DNA of 17,302 nucleotides from CAZLPY01 sp964561525 (lineage in GTDB: Bacteria > Patescibacteriota > UBA1384 > CAJBMM01): the NCBI GenBank assembly GCA_964561525.1, contig CAZLPY010000013.1, forward strand, positions 1 through 17,302. Direction: 5' to 3'. Shown one piece after another: positions 6,214-11,949 of this stretch. The position numbers were made by a program, and so were the translations under genes. The notes below the pieces were generated by a model. It saw nothing but the letters and a program-made list of their open reading frames with translations, was not told the DNA's origin and did no database searches. Every line of letters begins with the position of its first letter. Position 1 is the stretch's first letter.

Positions 6214-6294
6214 TGTCATTCTCTGGCTTGACCCGGGGATCCAATGCACGATTGGGTATCACGGTACTGGATTCCCGCCTTCGCGGGAATGACA
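6214..6294. repeat. Dispersed palindromic repeat, copy 1
   Basis: An 81-bp element with perfect 8-bp terminal inverted repeats TGTCATTC (6214-6221) / GAATGACA (6287-6294). The right end forms a perfect hairpin ATTCCCGC-CTTC-GCGGGAAT (6271-6290), and the left end contains GGCTTGACCCGGGGATCCA. This GTCATTC ... GGATCC / CCCGCCTTCGCGGG style is a known kind of small repeat found in many bacterial genomes. It lies between the membrane-protein gene and the reductase gene. A related copy is at 10204-10308. Confidence 0.75.
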
Positions 6295-6300
6295 CCATAG

Positions 6301-6975
6301 TTAAGTCAATGAGGGCTGAATAACGCTTAAGAATTCAAGTTTCTTTTTGGTCAAAGCATAGTCGAGTGCGCTGTTCAAAATCAAATACGATGCAGCGATG
6401 CCAATGGTCATCACTGTGCGTTCGCGGATCACAATCGGAATCAAATTGTTCCAATAGCTTGTTGTGGTGTGAAAGCTCCATATCCATACCGCTCCGCCAA
6501 CCGCGTGCGCCGTCATGGTGCTCCCGAGGCTTCGAGCCAGGATATTTTTACGAAAGGCAAAGGCTGCGAGTGGGATGATCCAAAACAGGCTATAGTACCA
6601 CACACTTCGCCCCACGGGGTTGCTTAAGAATGCGATCACAGCAAATGCGGGCACAACTAGCATCAGATAACTATATTTATATTGTTTAGTAGCGAGGGCA
6701 AAGTAAAGTGTGGCAAACAGAGTGGTGCAGAATCGCAGGATAGTAAAGGTATCAAGCGCGGTGTGATGAACGCCCAAGTTCGCTCCTTGCACTGCGGCAA
6801 CTGAAACCACACCAACGATTGGCCCGAGGAAGGCGCCCGCTACGGGTGCAAAAAAATCAAACAGAGTGAACTTAACGTTCGAGCCGATTAATTGTGAAAA
6901 AGGTATCTGAAGAAGGGCATAGCCCGCAATCATAAACAAAACTGTAAAAATAAATCGTTTCTTGGCTGTTTCCAT
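6301..6975 (-). CDS. Multi-pass membrane protein, possibly ECF-transporter S-component-like
   Basis: The start at 6975 is preferred over an in-frame ATG at 7032 because GAGGAG lies 4 bases before the hydrophobic METAKKRFIF N-terminus, while the extension lacks such a site. The 224-residue product has about six hydrophobic segments. The segment FTLFDFFAPVAGAFLGPIVGVVSV followed by AAVQGANL resembles the pattern of substrate-binding S components of energy-coupling-factor transporters, where a loop before a Gly-rich helix contributes to vitamin binding. No ATPase or T-component gene is nearby; these are often encoded elsewhere and shared. A role in vitamin uptake upstream of the folate-like genes would be coherent but is speculative. 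The call as an integral membrane protein is firm; the ECF call is tentative. Confidence 0.6.
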   Translation of the reverse strand: METAKKRFIFTVLFMIAGYALLQIPFSQLIGSNVKFTLFDFFAPVAGAFLGPIVGVVSVAAVQGANLGVHHTALDTFTILRFCTTLFATLYFALATKQYKYSYLMLVVPAFAVIAFLSNPVGRSVWYYSLFWIIPLAAFAFRKNILARSLGSTMTAHAVGGAVWIWSFHTTTSYWNNLIPIVIRERTVMTIGIAASYLILNSALDYALTKKKLEFLSVIQPSLT

Positions 6976-7107
6976 ATCACTCCTCACTTGGTATAGACGA
7001 TTCCACGATAACGCAAAACGGACACAAGTCAAGCTTACTTCAACCGCGTCCGTGATCTCGAGAGTAGGCGAGAGACCTCGTTAGGCTGAAATATTGTTCA
7101 AGTACAA

Positions 7108-7136
7108 TTGACATTTTGTGGTACTGATGATATAAA
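7108..7136 (+). promoter_or_regulatory. Near-consensus promoter of the 7209 gene
   Basis: TTGACA (7108-7113), exactly 17 bases, then TATAAA (7131-7136). Start of transcription is expected near 7143, giving a leader of about 65 bases that includes the 10-base palindrome CATCGCGATG (7153-7162) and an AAGGAG ribosome-binding site (7197-7202). Confidence 0.8.
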
Positions 7137-7208
7137 AGTAAGTCGCACGCTACATCGCGATGCCGCACCTTAAGCAATTTGTTGTCACTACCAGATAAGG
7201 AGTTCCTA

Positions 7209-7733
7209 ATGAAGGAAGGAATTGTGAACGTCATCGAGATGCACATGGATCCTAACTTTGATACAGGCGACGCAGTTGGGGTGATTTCGCGTTTGGCCCT
7301 CGAGCGGGCGACTGAGATTTGCAACCTCGCGATTGCCACACGAGAGCTGGCGCAGGCTAAGCGAACGATCGAGATCAGGGATGTCCAAATCGTCACCCTG
7401 TGTCAGGAATGTGACCGTCTGCAAGGGACCGCGCTACGTCTTGACGGCGAACGTTACGTAGCGGAAAAACGCAGAGATGAGCTTTCGCAAGACCTGAAGC
7501 TAATCGAGATTCGCCTCGGATTGTTCCAAGAGGAACTGGAGAAGGACAGGCCCGACGGCCTTCACTTGGATGCAATCAGGTACGGGCTCGTGCGGGCTCG
7601 CGATCCTAGGCATCAGGTCAAATTCGGCTTTTTCAACGCGATCGAGGGGTGTGAGTGCAACGGCTGCGCCGATTGGCGAAAAGCACAGGCCAGGCGTCGT
7701 CGATCAACCCGGAAAGGGACCACTTCGAAGTAG
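7209..7733 (+). CDS. Unknown 174-residue coiled-coil protein with Cys-rich, basic C-terminus
   Basis: The ATG at 7209 follows AAGGAG with a 6-base gap; an in-frame ATG at 7179 has no ribosome-binding site, so 7209 is used. The protein is not recognised. Residues 25-120 are charged and heptad-like (ERATEICNLAIATRELAQAK, then IEIRDVQIVTL, ERYVAEKRRDELSQDLKLIE), predicting a long coiled coil. Near the end comes a CECNGC cluster, a possible half zinc site that could dimerise. The tail is strongly basic (KAQARRRRSTRKG), so nucleic-acid binding is possible. It has no signal or membrane segment. It forms a complete stand-alone unit with a consensus promoter and a very strong terminator. Its GC-richer codons set it apart from the neighbours. 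It may be lineage-specific or acquired. Confidence 0.75.
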   Translation: MKEGIVNVIEMHMDPNFDTGDAVGVISRLALERATEICNLAIATRELAQAKRTIEIRDVQIVTLCQECDRLQGTALRLDGERYVAEKRRDELSQDLKLIEIRLGLFQEELEKDRPDGLHLDAIRYGLVRARDPRHQVKFGFFNAIEGCECNGCADWRKAQARRRRSTRKGTTSK

Positions 7734-7757
7734 TCTATCATTTCGGCATACCTCTAC

Positions 7758-7786
7758 GCGGGGGCAATCATAGCCCCCGCTTTTTT
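7758..7786 (+). terminator. Very strong intrinsic terminator after the 7209 gene
   Basis: A perfect 8-bp GC stem GCGGGGGC (7758-7765) / GCCCCCGC (7773-7780) with a 7-base loop, followed by six T. Confidence 0.92.
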
Positions 7787-7802
7787 AGTTGAAAAAATAA
7801 AC

Positions 7803-7808
7803 TACAAT
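7803..7808 (+). promoter_or_regulatory. -10 box of the SGNH gene, leaderless
   Basis: TACAAT ends 6 bases before the ATG at 7815. There is no convincing -35 and no Shine-Dalgarno, and the preceding terminator ends at 7786, so the gene needs its own promoter. The transcript should start at or next to the A of the ATG. Confidence 0.5.
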
Positions 7809-7814
7809 AAAGCA

Positions 7815-8552
7815 ATGCGCGCAATTCTTTGGTTTATTATTAGTCTGCTTATTGTCTACGTCGTCTCGACGCTTGCCAGGTCACTCTATTTGTTAAGGCA
7901 GGGTAGTCAATTATTCGCTCACAGCGCTCGATTCACCACTGATTATTATGTGGGCGCGGTGAAAGATCCGCCACTTTTATATGTAGCACTGGGTGATAGT
8001 ACGGCGGCAGGAACTGGGGCAGACGCAGCCGAGCAGGGATATGTGTATGCAGTAGCCGCACATCTTGCTGGCGGTCAAAAATATGTGCACGTTGTGAATG
8101 TGGCAGTTTCCGGTGCCCGGGTAGCAGACGTATTGAATCAGCAATTACCAAAAGTGAATGGATTGCATCCGGACGTCGTTAGTGTAAGCGTTGGTGCGAA
8201 TGACGCCACCCACTTTACGGATTTAGTCCAATATAGAAAGACCATACAGTTAATTGTAGATTCGATCATCAAACTGCAACCGAGCAGAGTGCTCTTCGCA
8301 AATACGCCGGACCTTTTCGCCACTCCAGCTTTGCCGGTGTGGTTTTCGTATGTGGTGGGAAAGCGAGCGGCAGCTCAAAATCGCGTCTTGGCATCCGTAG
8401 TGACGGACAAACACGTTGATATAGTAGATATTTTTAATCAAGCTAAACTTGATTATAGGGCTGATCCAGCGCTTTACGCTCCTGATTTATTTCACCCCTC
8501 AGCCAAGGGATACCAACAGTGGTCAAGCGTGTTTATTGCACAGATAAAATAA
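7815..8552 (+). CDS. SGNH/GDSL-family hydrolase, membrane-anchored
   Basis: The 245-residue protein has all SGNH blocks: GDSTAAGTG (S62 nucleophile, block I), SGARV (G100, block II), GAND (N129, block III) and DLFHPSAKGY (D224 and H227, block V). The N-terminal hydrophobic stretch at about residues 4-22 is an uncleaved anchor or signal peptide. The hydrolase domain is therefore probably outside the cytoplasmic membrane, acting as an esterase or lipase, or on acylated cell-wall glycans (family knowledge; substrate unknown). The catalytic set is complete and the length normal. It converges on the cold-shock-like gene, with a hairpin in the 96-bp gap. Start choice: the only ATG before the anchor, preceded by a -10 box rather than a ribosome-binding site. 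Confidence 0.88.
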   Translation: MRAILWFIISLLIVYVVSTLARSLYLLRQGSQLFAHSARFTTDYYVGAVKDPPLLYVALGDSTAAGTGADAAEQGYVYAVAAHLAGGQKYVHVVNVAVSGARVADVLNQQLPKVNGLHPDVVSVSVGANDATHFTDLVQYRKTIQLIVDSIIKLQPSRVLFANTPDLFATPALPVWFSYVVGKRAAAQNRVLASVVTDKHVDIVDIFNQAKLDYRADPALYAPDLFHPSAKGYQQWSSVFIAQIK

Positions 8553-8588
8553 AAAAAACCGTCCGGTGGAGTAGAGTCCCCCGGACGG
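8551..8588 (-). terminator. Intrinsic terminator of the cold-shock-like gene
   Basis: On the minus strand a perfect 8-bp stem CCGTCCGG / CCGGACGG (8559-8588, 14-base loop) is followed by eight T (8551-8558). In the plus direction no T-tract follows, so it acts mainly for the minus-strand gene. Confidence 0.88.
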
Positions 8589-8591
8589 AGC

Positions 8592-8643
8592 TTTGCCGCT
8601 TTACTTGCGCCAACAGGTGAGGAGGCATCCCTCAAGCGGCAAA
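8592..8643 (-). other. Large hairpin in the 3' UTR of the cold-shock-like mRNA
   Basis: A perfect 10-bp inverted repeat, TTTGCCGCTT (8592-8601) and AAGCGGCAAA (8634-8643), encloses 32 bases and lies between the stop codon and the terminator. With the terminator hairpin it gives a two-hairpin 3' end, which could be a stability element or a 3'-derived small RNA. Confidence 0.55.
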
Positions 8644-8648
8644 TTTGG

Positions 8649-9191
8649 TTAGGCGGTGACCGTCGATCCGCCTACGTTACGAAACGTTGCGCGAGGCTTC
8701 ATCTCGATATCATCGGCAGCAACGGCTGGGCTGATGATCTCGACGTTTCGTGCGGTCCATTGCCACGGAGCCCCGGGATTGACCCGAATTTGCTTGCCGA
8801 AGTTGAACCTGACTTCGTCGCCTTCGTATAGGTTCCTTATCGGCCGATCGCTTGGCCACCTGATGCTCCGTCTCAGTACGTGTACATCCAACATTACATC
8901 TCGGTCCACGCGGATGCCGGTGACTGCGATGTAGCCATATGCTGCCTGATTATTCCATCGCCGGATCACCCCAGTGCATGCATCGCCCTCGCGCGGGTAG
9001 ACAGGTTTGATCTGTGGCATAGGCTCCATCGTGGCTGCAGCATGGATTGCTTCCGGATTCCTGCTGGCTCTGGCGCTTTGTTGAGCCTGCGCAATCCAGC
9101 GTTGCCGTTCATTCGGCGTCATCTGCATGAACTTGGCTAATGCGTTGACCTCGGTAGCATTTCCACCGCGAATACGATTCCGATTTGCCAT
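8649..9191 (-). CDS. Cold-shock-domain-like (OB-fold) RNA-binding protein, 180 residues
   Basis: The start at 9191 (MANRNRIRGG) follows AGAGG with normal spacing; the ATG at 9212 falls inside a leader hairpin and is rejected. The middle of the protein (about 75-150) follows the cold-shock-domain plan: GVIRRWNNQAAYGYIAV like the G-x-V-K-x-(F/W)-N ... GYGFI strand pair, then RDVMLDVHVLRR like the DVFVH segment, then LYEGDEVRFNF like the LxEGxxVxF strand. The RNP-1 aromatics are only partly conserved, so this is a divergent member or another OB fold. The N-terminal 60 residues include ANRNRIRGG and a helix with TPNERQRWIAQAQQ. A likely role is RNA or single-stranded DNA binding. The leader is long and structured, as in cspA mRNAs. 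It is stand-alone with a consensus promoter and strong terminator. Confidence 0.6.
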   Translation of the reverse strand: MANRNRIRGGNATEVNALAKFMQMTPNERQRWIAQAQQSARASRNPEAIHAAATMEPMPQIKPVYPREGDACTGVIRRWNNQAAYGYIAVTGIRVDRDVMLDVHVLRRSIRWPSDRPIRNLYEGDEVRFNFGKQIRVNPGAPWQWTARNVEIISPAVAADDIEMKPRATFRNVGGSTVTA

Positions 9192-9205
9192 GTTGACCTC
9201 TTTCC

Positions 9206-9314
9206 GACCCAAGCTGGTGCTTGGGTCAATAGATAAGCCCTCAAAACATCAAGGTACTCTAGATGCATTAAGTTTTCCATCACGAAAACTAATGCTATTG
9301 CTGTCATACAGCAA
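9206..9314 (-). promoter_or_regulatory. Structured 5' leader of the cold-shock-like gene
   Basis: The leader of about 120 bases contains three clean hairpins: TTGCTGT-3-ACAGCAA (9298-9314) at the very 5' end; a 12-bp stem with one bulge pairing GCATTAAGTTTTC (9265-9277) with GAAAACTAATGC (9284-9295); and a perfect 9-bp stem GACCCAAGC-TGGT-GCTTGGGTC (9206-9227) ending about 8 bases before the ribosome-binding site. Temperature- or protein-dependent control of translation is a reasonable inference. No known riboswitch family is recognised. Confidence 0.6.
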
Positions 9315-9318
9315 GTGC

Positions 9319-9347
9319 ATTATACCAGAATCGCTTGCATTGGTCAA
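9319..9347 (-). promoter_or_regulatory. Consensus promoter of the cold-shock-like gene
   Basis: On the minus strand: TTGACC (9342-9347), 17 bases, TATAAT (9319-9324), with a TG extension just before the -10. Start of transcription is expected near 9312, so the whole structured leader is transcribed. Confidence 0.85.
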
Positions 9348-9372
9348 CAAAAAACCGTTCGGTGCCAAAACA

Positions 9373-9413
9373 TTGACAACAATGGTCGGGGGGGGGGTAG
9401 CGTTTAATATAAA
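9373..9413 (+). promoter_or_regulatory. Promoter region of the 9430 gene containing a G10 tract
   Basis: TTGACA (9373-9378) is followed by a run of ten G (9388-9397) and then TTTAATATAAA (9403-9413), which holds several possible -10 hexamers. With the present tract length the spacing from TTGACA to any of them is 24 or more bases, too long for an ordinary sigma-70 promoter. Promoter strength may therefore depend on the number of G, or the real promoter may use only the -10 part. Confidence 0.45.
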
Positions 9414-9429
9414 GATATTAAGGAGAAGT

Positions 9430-10188
9430 ATGCATTATCGATTATTAATTGGTGGTCTCATTGTCGGTTTGATTGTGGGAGGAGGAGCAGGTTATTGGTA
9501 TGGTCGCAATAAAGGGGCGAGTGCCTCAGTAACTGCTACCTCATCAACCTCAACTACTGATTATTTGTCTACGCTTGAGCCTGCTGGCGGTCCCGGCATC
9601 ACGGGGGTTTTAGCAGATGATCAAGGTCAGGCGTATGTAAATGGAGTAACCAGTAACTTAACAGACGAGATTGCCTATGGTTTGGCAAAGGCTGCAAGTT
9701 CTAGTCAGCCAGCCGCGCAAAGCCGAAATATCATGATTCCACAAGCCCTTGCTGGCGATTGCACTACTGTTGCTGCTGCAGCTGTGCAATCAACAGTTGA
9801 TTCGTGGCTGCCCCATGCACTTGGGTCATGCGCAGAGATTGATGCCAACTATACCGCATCATATACCGTCTACAAGATGAAAGGAATCGACAACCCCAAT
9901 GGGGTGATGAAGGTTACTCTACAAATTAAATCCCCTTCCAAAATGAAGTGGCGAGATAATTATTGTAATCTGCAGTCTCTTGACTATAAGATCGATCCGA
10001 TTACCGTTTATTATAGCTGGGATTATTCGTTGTATCGTCCAATACTAGCCAGAATTTCAAAAACTCTGTATGACAATGCAATAAGTAATGGATTTTACAA
10101 ATTATGGTGTCAAGGAACTCTGGATGGCGGAGCTGTAATCGGCGACGTGACCAATTGCCCTCGGTGTAAGGGGCGAAGTCACAGTTAA
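9430..10188 (+). CDS. Unknown secreted or membrane-anchored protein
   Basis: The ATG at 9430 follows AAGGAGA and opens a textbook N-terminal anchor, MHYRLLIGGLIVGLIVGGG, a Gly-rich helix (5-24). A low-complexity Ser/Thr segment (31-45) is typical of a linker on the outer side of the membrane. The 252-residue product then has no recognised domain. It carries several cysteines (in GDCTT, GSCAE, NYCNL, LWCQG and a terminal CPRC), which may form disulfides, and aromatic-rich strands such as VYYSWDYSLY. I infer a surface-exposed protein. The frame is open further upstream to 9127, but that part lies over the divergent gene and the promoter region and is not coding. The nearby G10 tract and a dispersed repeat after the stop are unusual. 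Confidence 0.72.
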   Translation: MHYRLLIGGLIVGLIVGGGAGYWYGRNKGASASVTATSSTSTTDYLSTLEPAGGPGITGVLADDQGQAYVNGVTSNLTDEIAYGLAKAASSSQPAAQSRNIMIPQALAGDCTTVAAAAVQSTVDSWLPHALGSCAEIDANYTASYTVYKMKGIDNPNGVMKVTLQIKSPSKMKWRDNYCNLQSLDYKIDPITVYYSWDYSLYRPILARISKTLYDNAISNGFYKLWCQGTLDGGAVIGDVTNCPRCKGRSHS

Positions 10189-10203
10189 GCGCACATTTTA
10201 AGC

Positions 10204-10308
10204 GTCATTCTGGTAACCCTGGAGTGACCGGGGGCATCCAGAATCAAGCGTTCTTGTAGTTGGTCGCAGTAGCTCGCAACAATTAGATCCTGGACAAGCC
10301 AGGATGAC
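10204..10308. repeat. Dispersed palindromic repeat, copy 2
   Basis: A 105-bp element with 10-bp terminal inverted repeats GTCATTCTGG (10204-10213) / CCAGGATGAC (10299-10308), one wobble pair. Each end also folds on itself: ATTCTGG with CCAGAAT (10207-10244) and a perfect ATCCTGG-ACAAG-CCAGGAT (10287-10305). The right end GGACAAGCCAGGATGAC matches, in reverse orientation, the left end of the repeat at 6214-6294 (GTCATTCTCTGGCTTGACC) with a few differences. It may also terminate transcription of the 9430 gene, which has no other terminator. Confidence 0.7.
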
Positions 10309-10353
10309 TGTAGGATTTGATGCTTCGGCTCCTTTTAGTCTAGGGTTAATGAT

Positions 10354-11043
10354 ATGAATAGGCTTAACCAAACTCTCATAGCTCTAGTATGGATCGCTAT
10401 GCTTGGCGTGCCAATCTGGGTAATTCTTTCACCATTGCCGGCTGGGTATTGGCATGATGCCTCGAGTAGTACCGCTCTTGCCACCATCACTCGATTACTT
10501 GGTGTAACAATTTTTACCTTAGTAACCCAACAAATCATTAGTCAGGCTTACCGCCCATTTTTTAATACTACTTTTCCGCCGCTGGTGGTGAAGCGCTACC
10601 ACATAGTGGTGGGTACGGCTACGTTTTTTGCTCGCAACTCTGCACCCGCTGTCGCATTACCTGTCGAACGTGTTAGCAGGGGATGGAGTGTGGGCCCAGT
10701 GTGATTGGCGCTGAGTATCAGTTCCCGCTCCGTATGTTTTACCTATTTTGACCACTCGCTTTGACCATTATGACGGTGACGGTGGCCGCCGGGCTCTTGC
10801 GACGATGGAAGCCGCTACAGCAACATTGGCTGATTATTCACCAGTTCAATTACCTGTTATTCGTTGGTTGCGTTCTTCCATAGTTGGAACGTTGGATCAG
10901 ATTTAAGCGTAAGCGTCACTCTTCGTTCGCTATGGGTGATTTATATAGTTTTTGTGGTGTATGGTTTTGTACGCAAGCATATTCTAAAGCCCACCGCCGT
11001 ACCCGCTTCATCCTCCTCATCGCTAACTGGTTCTGTTACGTAA
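10354..11043 (+). pseudogene. Ferric-reductase-like heme transmembrane protein, frameshifted
   Basis: Four reading-frame pieces join into one b-type cytochrome-like membrane protein. Piece 1 (from ATG 10354): helix TLIALVWIAMLGVPIWVIL and LGVTIFTLVTQQII up to VKRYHIVVGTATF. Piece 2, after one extra T in the T6 run at 10624-10629: LLATLHPLSHYLSNVL. Piece 3, after a second extra base near 10700-10713: YQFPLRMFYLF, a TGA (10749-10751), PLALTIMTVTV, then LLRRWKPLQQHWLIIHQFNY. Piece 4, after an extra base near 10863-10868: AFFHSWNVGSDL and the last helix SLWVIYIVFVVYGFVRKHIL, ending at TAA 11041. Paired histidines (KRYH, TLHP, WLIIH, FFHSW) fit the heme ligands of the ferric-reductase-like domain. 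All three shifts are +1, and one nonsense codon is added, so a pseudogene is likeliest; clustered read errors remain possible. Confidence 0.72.
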
Positions 11044-11216
11044 GTCAGCGCAGTAAAAATCGGCGTTACTATTGACACTTGTATACATTCATGCTACTCT
11101 TAACTTACTAAAGCAAATCGTACTCACATTTTAGCTAACTCACAATTTATGGACTTTTGTGCATCTTACTTATTTTATATTGGCTCAATTCCAACTTCTA
11201 ATGGGAAGGTTTTGTA

Positions 11217-11855
11217 GTGGAAGCTACAACCATAGATACCTCGAGCCTCGAGGTAATAGCTGAACAAATTAAGGATCATTGTTGCTGTAGTTTAGGTGAA
11301 ACTCGCATTCAAGGCGTACCTGGCGAGGGCAATCCGCAGGCCAAACTGCTTTTTGTTGGTGAGGCCCCGGGATTCAATGAAGACAAAACAGGACAGCCAT
11401 TTGTGGGAAATGCGGGAAAGTTTTTGGATGTTATGCTGGGTAGCATCGGTTTAAAACGAGATGATGTTTTTATTACGAACATTGTGAAATGTCGGCCACC
11501 GGAAAATCGGGATCCAGAGGAAGATGAAAAATGGGCTTGCCACTTTTATTTAGAAGGTCAAATTGCCATCATTAATCCACTGCTGATCGTTTGTCTGGGG
11601 CGCCATTCCATGAACTATTTTTTACCAAATTTGAAAATTTCAGCGGTGCATGGACAACCAAAACGACGAGGTTCGCGCTATATTTTGCCGCTCTATCATC
11701 CTGCAGCTGCTCTGCACAACGGGGGCTTACGTCAGACATTATTAGATGACTTCGCTCGGATACCGCAAATCTTAGACAAAGTAGTGCAGGAAAAGGCTAA
11801 AGAGGCAGTTACTATACAAAAATCAGATTCAAACGAACAATTACCGTTACTATAA
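11217..11855 (+). CDS. Uracil-DNA glycosylase, family 4 (Fe-S type)
   Basis: The 212-residue protein removes uracil from DNA at the first step of base-excision repair. It shows motif GEAPGFNEDKTGQPFVGNAG (48-67, uracil pocket and catalytic region), FITNIVKCRPPENRDP (85-100), and LYHPAAALHN with H161 in the HPA minor-groove loop. The 4Fe-4S ligands include C92 and C108 with the usual 16-residue spacing. The N-terminal pair, normally CxxC, reads HCCC (H21, C22-C24), so ligand use is unclear. Translation starts with GTG; AAGG lies 9 bases upstream. A possible -10 TATATT is at 11176. RNase J follows after a 94-bp AT-rich gap with an inverted repeat. The 173 bp upstream, after the pseudogene, holds nothing else I can identify. 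Confidence 0.9.
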   Translation: MEATTIDTSSLEVIAEQIKDHCCCSLGETRIQGVPGEGNPQAKLLFVGEAPGFNEDKTGQPFVGNAGKFLDVMLGSIGLKRDDVFITNIVKCRPPENRDPEEDEKWACHFYLEGQIAIINPLLIVCLGRHSMNYFLPNLKISAVHGQPKRRGSRYILPLYHPAAALHNGGLRQTLLDDFARIPQILDKVVQEKAKEAVTIQKSDSNEQLPLL

Positions 11856-11869
11856 ATAGAAACTAGAAT

Positions 11870-11924
11870 ATAGAATTTAGAATCTAGCAAATTATTAATA
11901 CCAAACCAAAATTCTAAATTCTAT
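11870..11924. repeat. AT-rich inverted repeat between UDG and RNase J genes
   Basis: A perfect 14-bp inverted repeat ATAGAATTTAGAAT (11870-11883) / ATTCTAAATTCTAT (11911-11924) with a 27-base spacer, within further TAGAAT-type near-repeats. In RNA it would form a long weak hairpin just before the rnj ribosome-binding site. It resembles the AATTC-rich repeat at 5405-5466. Confidence 0.6.
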
Positions 11925-11949
11925 CAAATAACAAGAAAGGAATGAATCG

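Noticed and set aside
6104..6292. Small plus-strand ORF ending over the dispersed repeat
   Set aside because: It is antisense to the RibD-like gene, and its C-terminus is simply the translation of the repeat.
7040..7396. Minus-strand ORF of 118 codons over the 7209 gene
   Set aside because: It covers the consensus promoter, leader and coding start of the plus-strand gene and has no ribosome-binding site or recognisable domain.
9127..9429. Long upstream extension of the 9430 protein
   Set aside because: It overlaps the divergent cold-shock-like gene, two promoters and the G10 tract, and the ribosome-binding site and signal anchor both point to 9430.
10749..10751. In-frame TGA read as glycine or tryptophan (recoded genetic code)
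   Set aside because: Other genes in the window end at TGA in the expected place, and the same region also has three frameshifts, so a nonsense mutation is simpler.
10884..11075. 63-codon plus-strand ORF
   Set aside because: It is an out-of-frame shadow of the last part of the broken ferric-reductase-like gene; the neighbouring frame holds the real membrane helix.
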